This document shows positions 1 through 4,509 of a stretch of 6,063 nt of DNA, in pieces (the stretch's first letter is position 1; every line of letters begins with the position of its first letter). Origin of the DNA: a bacterium (lineage in GTDB: Bacteria; JACRDZ01; JAJRWM01); the NCBI GenBank assembly GCA_024276815.1, contig JAJRWM010000016.1, positions 1-6,063 of the forward strand, written 5' to 3'. The notes below the pieces were generated by a model. That model was not told the DNA's origin and did not search any database. It saw only the letters and a program-made list of their open reading frames with translations. The position numbers were made by a program, and so were the translations under genes.

Positions 1-78
1 CCAAAGAAACTGCTGGAGAAAACACCCTGGAAACCTTCTCCTTCTCACCCCTGGAGACAGTATGTGCGTAGATTCTAA
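1..78 (+). CDS. C-terminal end of an integrase-type transposase (partial)
   Basis: The window opens inside a plus-strand reading frame that ends at the TAA at 76-78. The last residues read KPSPSHPWRQYVRRF. A proline-rich tail with 'HPWR' is, from memory, common at the C-terminus of transposases with an rve (DDE) integrase core in IS481/IS21-like elements. Only 25 codons are visible, so no catalytic residue can be checked. The call rests on the tail and on the tandem 18-bp repeats that start 6 bp after the stop, an arrangement expected at the end of such an element. The exact IS family is not settled. Confidence 0.6.
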   Translation, partial: PKKLLEKTPWKPSPSHPWRQYVRRF

Positions 79-83
79 AAACA

Positions 84-153
84 GGACATTTCTACTTTTA
101 CCAAAAGCGGACATTTCTACTTTTACTGGACAAACAAGAAATTCTACCTTTAC
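84..153. repeat. Tandem short terminal repeats of an insertion sequence end
   Basis: The 18-mer GGACATTTCTACTTTTAC occurs exactly twice, at 84-101 and 109-126. A degenerate third copy at 136-153 matches 12 of 18 positions and ends in ATTCTACCTTTAC. Copies are spaced 25 and 27 bp. Several short transposase-binding repeats just inside an element end are typical of IS21-like elements and some IS481-like ones. Together with the transposase tail at 1-78, this marks the right end of an IS. The precise outer boundary is not visible; it probably lies shortly after 153. Confidence 0.65.
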
Positions 154-238
154 AAGAATAACGAATAATGATAAAGTACAAACTAATTTTGTCAAAAAAA
201 TCCCTTGATCTGGAAACAGGGTTGGAAATTGAGATGAA

Positions 239-266
239 TTGACAAGAGAAATGTTCTTGTTATAAA
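239..266 (+). promoter_or_regulatory. Sigma70-like promoter of the nitroreductase/cytochrome operon
   Basis: A perfect TTGACA -35 box lies at 239-244 and a TATAAA -10 box (5 of 6) at 261-266, with a 16-bp spacer. Transcription would begin near 273, leaving a leader of about 48 nt. No other good promoter is seen between the IS end and the gene at 321. The leader contains a weak inverted repeat, GTTATC (275-280) and GATAAC (295-300). Confidence 0.65.
242..260. promoter_or_regulatory. Palindrome in the promoter spacer, candidate operator
   Basis: ACAAGAGAAATGTTCTTGT has perfect 6-bp arms (ACAAGA 242-247, TCTTGT 255-260) around a 7-bp centre. It overlaps the last bases of the -35 box and runs to the base before the -10 box. 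A protein bound here would block RNA polymerase, so a repressor site is plausible. The regulator is unknown and no repressor gene is adjacent. Confidence 0.4.
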
Positions 267-320
267 CCCCCAACGTTATCCTTGAATGGCTGACGATAAC
301 TGGATTGGCAATGCGGAGTA

Positions 321-833
321 ATGGAGATAAAAATAACTGAAGCGATAAAAAGCCGTCGGAGCGTGCGTGAGTTCACCGCTGATCTTATCGCTGAAGCAGA
401 TCTTTTAAAAATAATCGAAGCCGGTCGCTGGGCTCCAAGCGGGCTGAACAATCAACCCTGGAAAGTGGTGGTCGTAAAAAACCGGGAAATAATCGCCGGA
501 CTGGCTGGTTGCACGAAATATTGGCGGGTTATCTCCGGTTGCCGGGTCTGTTTGGCGGTTTATTATGATGAAAGCAAAGGGTATAACGAAACCAAAGACA
601 TCCTGGCTGTCGGCGCGTTTATCCAGAACATGCTCTTAACCGTTCAGGAGCTGGGACTGGGCGCCTGCTGGCTCGGTGAAATATTAAACCAGGAAAACGC
701 CGTCAACAACTTGTTGAGCGTGCCCGACGCCTACCGCCTCATGGCAGTCATCGCTTTGGGAAACCCCACCGCAAAACAACGTAGTTCCACAAGGCGCCCA
801 ATAAACGAAATAATCTATAAAACGATAGATTAG
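321..833 (+). CDS. Nitroreductase family FMN-dependent oxidoreductase
   Basis: The 170-residue protein is a short member of the nitroreductase (NfsB/FRase-like) family: cytoplasmic, usually dimeric FMN enzymes that reduce nitro groups, quinones or other acceptors with NAD(P)H. It has the N-terminal FMN-phosphate motif SRRSVREF (11-18), the APSGLNNQPW motif (38-47) and the GLGACWLGEI block (112-121) near the C-terminal FMN contact. Length matches the short class. The ATG at 321 is chosen because the family begins a few residues before RRSVR; GGAG at 315-318 is the only Shine-Dalgarno candidate and sits unusually close (2 nt). It is first in an operon with the multiheme cytochrome 12 bp downstream. 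Substrate cannot be deduced; some family members are dehalogenases or cofactor-biosynthesis enzymes. Confidence 0.9.
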   Translation: MEIKITEAIKSRRSVREFTADLIAEADLLKIIEAGRWAPSGLNNQPWKVVVVKNREIIAGLAGCTKYWRVISGCRVCLAVYYDESKGYNETKDILAVGAFIQNMLLTVQELGLGACWLGEILNQENAVNNLLSVPDAYRLMAVIALGNPTAKQRSSTRRPINEIIYKTID

Positions 834-845
834 CAGGAGGAGTAA

Positions 846-1925
846 ATGAAGTATTTTGGATTGAAATTTAGCGTTACGGCGACGCTGATAATCTCGGCTT
901 GTCTGGTAACTGTTATGGTTCGCGCTGAGGATAAGGAATGTTATGACTGCCATAAAGAAGCCCGGCAGAGGTTTCAGAAGGAATTTGTTCACCCGCCGGT
1001 CGAGGATGAGGATTGTTCGGCTTGTCATGAAGACCACGGCGAAAGCAACTCCCTGAAACTGACCGCTGAAGCGCCGGAACTTTGCGCCGACTGTCATGAT
1101 CTGGATGATGATGATCTTAAGAGCGCTCACAAAAACTATCCGTTAGGCGAAGCTAATTGCTATAGTTGTCATAATCCGCACGCCTCGGACAATGAGAAGC
1201 TGATTCGCACAGTACAGCATTCGCCGTTTGAGGATCGGGACTGTGAAAGCTGTCATGGCGAACCTCAGGACAAAATCGAGACCATCGAGGACGGCGCCAA
1301 GCTCTGTTATGAATGTCACGACGCCAAAAATGACAAGAAAAACGTCCATCCGCCGGTCGAGGACGGAGAGTGTACCAGTTGCCATTCTCCCCACGCCAGC
1401 GATAATGACAAACAACTTATTTTTAAGGGCGGCGATCTGTGCTATCAATGCCATGACCGTAAAGACGACAAAGCGGTTGTCCACAAACCGGTGGCTGAAG
1501 GCCTTTGCGTCAAATGCCATAACCCCCATAGCTCGGATAATGATTTCTTCCTGGTGAAGCCTTTCCCCAAAAGTTTCTATCCACCTTATAAAAAGGGGAT
1601 TTACGCTTTGTGCGCGATATGCCATAAGGATACGGTCAGCAACCTGGCTCAAAGATATGGCGCGAAAACCGGCTTTATTCGCAATAACGAAAATTTACAC
1701 GCCCGGCACGTTAATAACAAGAAAAAAGGACGTAACTGTAAAGCTTGTCATGACGTACATAGTGGAGACCAGGAAAAACAAATAAGAAACGAAGTGCCTT
1801 TTGGCCGGCGCTATAAATATCCTTTTAAATACACCAAGTTCAAAGATAAAAAAGGCGGACGTTGCGTCGTTGGCTGCCATAAGCCCCGGGTTTACGGCCC
1901 CGCGGTTATTCAGGGTTCAAACTGA
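846..1925 (+). CDS. Secreted dodecaheme c-type cytochrome, doubled-CXXCH family
   Basis: The 359-residue exported electron carrier starts after a strong AGGAGGAG ribosome site (835-842). A Sec signal peptide runs to about residue 27 (VRA/ED). ISAC (16-19) also fits a lipobox, but hydrophobic residues continue past Cys19, so signal peptidase I is favoured. Eleven canonical CXXCH heme sites begin at Cys 32, 57, 80, 105, 133, 154, 176, 199, 221, 256 and 298; a twelfth is spaced CX3CH (C340-VVG-CH). Exactly twelve further histidines exist (49, 64, 95, 112, 125, 168, 183, 213, 228, 285, 288, 305), enough for bis-His ligation of all twelve hemes. Sites mostly alternate between an 'LCxxCHD' type and an 'HxPVEDxxCxxCHxxH' type, as in paired-CXXCH domains, which points to internal duplication. 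Likely role: electron transfer outside the inner membrane. Redox partner unknown. The name-giving family is certain, the heme count nearly so. Confidence 0.95.
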   Translation: MKYFGLKFSVTATLIISACLVTVMVRAEDKECYDCHKEARQRFQKEFVHPPVEDEDCSACHEDHGESNSLKLTAEAPELCADCHDLDDDDLKSAHKNYPLGEANCYSCHNPHASDNEKLIRTVQHSPFEDRDCESCHGEPQDKIETIEDGAKLCYECHDAKNDKKNVHPPVEDGECTSCHSPHASDNDKQLIFKGGDLCYQCHDRKDDKAVVHKPVAEGLCVKCHNPHSSDNDFFLVKPFPKSFYPPYKKGIYALCAICHKDTVSNLAQRYGAKTGFIRNNENLHARHVNNKKKGRNCKACHDVHSGDQEKQIRNEVPFGRRYKYPFKYTKFKDKKGGRCVVGCHKPRVYGPAVIQGSN

Positions 1926-1956
1926 CATCTGTCAGCGGCGCCGCGCTGAATCAGCG
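1922..1956. repeat. Overlapping palindromes at the cytochrome stop codon
   Basis: CTGACA (1922-1927) and TGTCAG (1930-1935) form a dyad across the TGA stop. TCAGCG (1932-1937) pairs with CGCTGA (1944-1949) around a GC-rich loop, and the same CGCTGA pairs with TCAGCG at 1951-1956, so the hairpins are mutually exclusive. No T-tract follows, so this is not a standard intrinsic terminator. It may protect the mRNA 3' end or act in Rho-independent pausing. Confidence 0.4.
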
Positions 1957-2042
1957 TCAGCACGCCGGTATTCGCTTCCGTATATTGATTTTGTTGCTAC
2001 GCGCTTTTCCAAACAGATGTTATTTATTTGTTGAAAATTTGT

Positions 2043-2071
2043 TTCATTGCTGATGATCGGTAAGCTATAAT
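2043..2071 (+). promoter_or_regulatory. Candidate promoter of the tlpA-like/trxA operon
   Basis: A perfect TATAAT -10 box lies at 2066-2071. The matching -35 region (TTCATT, 2043-2048, 17-bp spacer) is poor, and no extended -10 TGN is present, so an activator may be needed if the promoter is real. The start would be near 2078, giving an unusually long leader of about 220 nt before the gene at 2300. Confidence 0.35.
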
Positions 2072-2189
2072 AGCCGGGCATTTTCACCGTAATGAATCGG
2101 AAAAAAGAACAATCTCAGAAACTTTTTGAAATGATGAGTGTCTAACCTGGAGATGATGAGAAACCGGGCTTGCTGGCGAACTGGAGCAT

Positions 2190-2270
2190 TTAACGTTCGC
2201 CCAATTATTGTCTTATCGCGAAAACAAGGGGTTTCCGAGGTTCTTGTTTTGCCTTACATATGAACGTTAA
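2190..2270. repeat. Nested inverted repeat in the leader, possible RNA structure or paired operators
   Basis: A perfect 9-bp inverted repeat, TTAACGTTC (2190-2198) and GAACGTTAA (2262-2270), encloses a second one, AAAACAAG (2221-2228) and CTTGTTTT (2243-2250). The inner stem extends by GC (2218-2219) pairing with GC (2251-2252) if G2220 is bulged. Read as RNA this is a stem with an internal hairpin ending 29 nt before the ATG at 2300. Read as DNA, each outer arm contains the palindrome AACGTT, so the arms could be two binding sites 71 bp apart. I recognise no known riboswitch class. Confidence 0.4.
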
Positions 2271-2299
2271 GCGCTTCAGTAGTAAGCGGAAGGGGTGTC

Positions 2300-2857
2300 A
2301 TGAAATCCAGGAGTATTCTTAAATTCGTCTTGTGCGTTGCGCTGTTATCGGTTTTACTGGTTGCCTGCGAAAATACCAAAGCCCAGAAATCACAGAGTGG
2401 CAAGGTGAACGCCGCGGCCCGGAAGAAAGGGGCTGAAAACCGGGCGCCTGATTTTACGGTGACTACTCTGGATGGGCGTCAGCTCTCGTTGAGCGCTTTG
2501 AGGGGTAAAGTTGTTCTGCTTAATTTCTGGGCCAGTTGGTGCCCGCCCTGCCTCAAGGAATTACCCCATCTGGAGCGAATATATCAGAAATATAAAAACC
2601 AGGGCGCGCTGGTGGTTGGTATGAACGTGGAAAACAACCGCTCTCCGGAGGAAATTAAAAAATTCGTCGATAACCAGGGATTGAACTTTCCCATAGCTAT
2701 CGCCAGCTCTGAAATCCTGTCACAATACGGTATCAGCCCCATTCCCCATTCTTTCTTTATCGATAAAGCGGGAAACATCGCCGATCAGATGAAAGGTTAC
2801 GGGCGGGGAGCGGAAGTTGAGATGGAAAACAAAATTCGTGAATTGTTAAAAAAATAG
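2300..2857 (+). CDS. TlpA/ResA-like thioredoxin-fold lipoprotein
   Basis: The 185-residue protein is a membrane-anchored thiol-disulfide oxidoreductase of the TlpA/ResA/AhpC-TSA-like group. A lipoprotein signal peptide ends in the lipobox LVAC with Cys23 as the lipidated residue; a hydrophilic linker of about 25 residues follows. The thioredoxin domain starts at APDFTVTTLDG (49-59), carries the active site WCPPC (80-84) and the cis-proline loop at IPH (148-150), where family members usually have PT. WCPPC is typical of reducing periplasmic thioredoxins that keep apocytochrome CXXCH cysteines reduced. The multiheme cytochrome gene upstream fits that role, which remains inference. The ribosome site GGAAGGGG (2288-2295) supports the ATG. 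It is the first gene of a run, with thioredoxin starting 15 bp after its stop. A general extracytoplasmic disulfide reductase is the alternative. Confidence 0.9.
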   Translation: MKSRSILKFVLCVALLSVLLVACENTKAQKSQSGKVNAAARKKGAENRAPDFTVTTLDGRQLSLSALRGKVVLLNFWASWCPPCLKELPHLERIYQKYKNQGALVVGMNVENNRSPEEIKKFVDNQGLNFPIAIASSEILSQYGISPIPHSFFIDKAGNIADQMKGYGRGAEVEMENKIRELLKK

Positions 2858-2872
2858 AAGGGATGTTTTAAT

Positions 2873-3199
2873 ATGGGTGACGCTACGATCGCTATTACCG
2901 ACGATACCTTTGACAGTGAGGTATTGCAGTCGGATATTCCGGTGCTGGTGGACTTTTGGGCGCCTTGGTGCGGGCCTTGTCAGATGGTTGGACCAATTTT
3001 AAATGAATTGGCCGCGGCTTACAGTGGTAAACTGAAAATCGCCAAGTTAAACGTTGATGAAAATCGCCAGAAGCCGACTGAATACGGAGTCCAGGGAATA
3101 CCGACCATGATTCTTTTCAAAAACGGAGTGAAAATCGATCAGGGCGTTGGCGCTCGGGCCAAGAACGCCCTGGTTGAGTTTATTGATAAAGGTATTTAA
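2873..3199 (+). CDS. trxA: Thioredoxin
   Basis: The 108-residue cytoplasmic protein has standard thioredoxin length and no signal peptide. It shows the active site WCGPC (32-36) within DFWAPWCGPC, the buried Asp27 that tunes the active-site thiol, and the cis-proline loop GIPT (Pro77). It reduces protein disulfides and is itself reduced by thioredoxin reductase, which is not in the window. The ribosome site AAGGGA (2858-2863) lies 9 bp before the ATG. It is sandwiched between the TlpA-like lipoprotein gene and an iron-sulfur/zinc-finger gene. The downstream frame is in phase with trxA and separated from its TAA by one codon. Family assignment is secure; whether this is the main cellular thioredoxin or a dedicated partner of its neighbour cannot be told. 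Confidence 0.95.
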   Translation: MGDATIAITDDTFDSEVLQSDIPVLVDFWAPWCGPCQMVGPILNELAAAYSGKLKIAKLNVDENRQKPTEYGVQGIPTMILFKNGVKIDQGVGARAKNALVEFIDKGI

Positions 3200-3202
3200 T
3201 CG

Positions 3203-3622
3203 TTGTACAGTATTGGCTGGGAATGTACCAAATGTAATGTTTGCAAGGAAGTTTGCGCGGTTGGCGCAATAACGCTCCGGGACAATAGGTATACCATAAC
3301 GGAGTCCTGTACCGGCTGTGGCGAGTGCGCGAAGGCTTGTCCGGTTGGAGCGATTAATGAGACAGAAGGTAACGGTGATATGAATTGTGAAGATGTTCTG
3401 GACTGTTTATCACAATACTTTGATGGGGAGATTGAATCATCTCTGAGCGTGAAAATAAAACTCCATCTTGAAAAATGCGCTTACTGCAGGATTATTTGGA
3501 ATACTTTCAAGAAGACCATCGAATTTATTCGACCATACGCCACGGCTTCCCGGGTTAAAGTCTCCGATGATATCCATTCCCGCTTGATTTATCATCTGAG
3601 AAAGAACTTACAGGAAAGTTAA
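3203..3622 (+). CDS. Two-cluster ferredoxin fused to an anti-sigma-type zinc finger (ZAS/zf-HC2)
   Basis: The 139-residue protein has two parts. Residues 8-46 are a bacterial-type ferredoxin with two cluster motifs: C8-x2-C11-x2-C14-x3-C18 (followed by Ala, not the usual Pro) and C36-x2-C39-x2-C42-x3-C46-P. Residues 60-110 match the zf-HC2/ZAS domain of zinc-binding anti-sigma factors: MNCEDVLDCLSQYFDGEI, then H88-x3-C92-x2-C95. The spacing C62-25-H88-3-C92-2-C95 equals that of redox-sensing RsrA as I remember it. No membrane segment is present, so the protein should be cytoplasmic. The only start before the first cluster Cys is TTG at 3203, with AAAGG at 3188-3192 as ribosome site; translation is probably coupled to trxA. 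An in-frame ATG at 3380, preceded by AGAAGG, could make the zinc-finger part alone. A redox- or Fe-S-sensing regulator is inferred; no sigma factor is adjacent. Confidence 0.8.
   Translation: MYSIGWECTKCNVCKEVCAVGAITLRDNRYTITESCTGCGECAKACPVGAINETEGNGDMNCEDVLDCLSQYFDGEIESSLSVKIKLHLEKCAYCRIIWNTFKKTIEFIRPYATASRVKVSDDIHSRLIYHLRKNLQES
3364..3382 (+). promoter_or_regulatory. Possible internal ribosome site and ATG for a free zinc-finger product
   Basis: AGAAGG (3364-3369) lies 10 bp before the in-frame ATG at 3380-3382. That ATG begins MNCEDVLDC, exactly where stand-alone zf-HC2 proteins normally start. Use of this site would yield an 80-residue ZAS protein in addition to the fused form. Confidence 0.3.
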
Positions 3623-3679
3623 ACTTAATAAATTACTCAAAACGGCCGATCTACCGGAAAAACAATTACTTAAAAGAAT

Positions 3680-4438
3680 ATGGCAAATAAAATACTGGTA
3701 ATAGATGATGAAGAACTCGTCCGCCGCCTGGTTTCCTTTAACCTGAGCAGAGCAGGTTATGAAGTTATTACCTGCTCAAGCGGCCCTATTGGAGTAGTGA
3801 AAGCCAAGGAAATTTATCCCGACCTGATAGTTGTCGATCGATCCATGCCGCTGATGGACGGCTACGAATTCTGCGAGAAAATCCGCGAGGACGAGGAACT
3901 AAAAGACACGCCGATAATCATGCTGACCGCCTATGAAACCTCCATTGGCGATATTAAAAAAGCGCATGAACTGAAACTTTCGGGTTATATCAAAAAAGCT
4001 TCTGATCTGAGTGATTTAATCGCCAGGATTGACTCGTTTTTTGAAAAAGAAGAACAGCGCTTCCAGGACAAGTCTGGCCCGTTGAGTTTTTATCAGAGAA
4101 AACACGGCGCCGTAGTAATCCTGCCCTTCTATACTCCCCGGTCAATTAACCGCTTTGAGGAAACGATAAAAATTCTGGCTGAGAAGAATATCAAAAACAT
4201 CGTTCTGGATCTGACGCGCGTCAAGGATATTGACGACACCCTGCTGGAAATACTGGCCGATTTGCGGGAAAACCAAAAAAGCCGCCTGGGCGATATCAAG
4301 CTTTATCTTATCGATGTTACCAAGAGCCTGGAAATTTCGCTGAATTCATATTCTCTGGAATATTATAAAACGGTGGAAGACGCCATGGCGGTATTCACAA
4401 AAGCCGATCAGGAAAGTTCCGCAGAACCGGGGAGTTGA
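3680..4438 (+). CDS. Response regulator with N-terminal receiver and C-terminal STAS-like domain
   Basis: The 252-residue protein has a receiver domain (about 3-122) with acidic residues D9/D10, phospho-acceptor D53 in VVDRSMPLMDG, switch residue T83 (MLTAY) and a lysine at 105/106. The lysine is followed by Ala, where receivers nearly always have K-P. Residues about 139-240 resemble a STAS (anti-anti-sigma) domain: a hydrophobic strand VVILPF, then IVLDLTRVKDIDD, then a strand IKLYLIDV and a terminal 'TVEDAMAVF' helix. At the position of the regulatory DSSG serine the sequence is D185-D186-T187. No DNA-binding domain is present, so output is probably through protein binding. The ribosome site is weak (AAAAGA). 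The gene is 57 bp after the ferredoxin/ZAS gene in the same direction. No histidine kinase is nearby. REC is certain; STAS is by pattern. Confidence 0.85.
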   Translation: MANKILVIDDEELVRRLVSFNLSRAGYEVITCSSGPIGVVKAKEIYPDLIVVDRSMPLMDGYEFCEKIREDEELKDTPIIMLTAYETSIGDIKKAHELKLSGYIKKASDLSDLIARIDSFFEKEEQRFQDKSGPLSFYQRKHGAVVILPFYTPRSINRFEETIKILAEKNIKNIVLDLTRVKDIDDTLLEILADLRENQKSRLGDIKLYLIDVTKSLEISLNSYSLEYYKTVEDAMAVFTKADQESSAEPGS

Positions 4439-4509
4439 GTCAACAGCGCGATTGCCATCTCCGCTCTGAAAATTGATAATCCCCAGCTTCGCTTACCGCG
4501 GGCTTCGTT

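Larger units (their letters stand above)
1926..2299. other. 374-bp intergenic region with promoter and structured leader
   Basis: No convincing gene lies between the cytochrome and the thioredoxin-like lipoprotein. The left part holds the stop-codon palindromes. A TATAAT box is at 2066-2071 and a nested inverted repeat at 2190-2270. Two tiny frames follow the -10 box: 2092-2145 (17 codons, no ribosome site) and 2153-2263 (36 codons, GGAG at 2149-2152 just ahead of tandem ATGs). Neither resembles a known protein, so I do not call them genes. Confidence 0.5.

Noticed and set aside
185-226. Minus-strand terminator-like pattern (short CCCT/AGGG stem followed by a run of T)
   Set aside because: The stem is only about 4 bp and no minus-strand gene ends there.
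311-320. ATG at 311 as a start for the nitroreductase
   Set aside because: It is out of frame with the nitroreductase.
684-1652. Long minus-strand frames opposite the cytochrome (684-1130 and 1143-1652)
   Set aside because: They are shadows of the repetitive Cys/His/Asp-rich cytochrome codons; composition is not protein-like and no motif is seen.
1801-2034. Plus-strand frame overlapping the cytochrome end
   Set aside because: Out of frame with the heme motifs, no ribosome site, no recognisable domain; arises from the overlapping reading frame.
4434-4444. GTTGAGTCAAC palindrome at the stop of the REC-STAS gene
   Set aside because: Arms of 5 bp with a 1-bp centre and no T-tract cannot act as an intrinsic terminator; likely chance.
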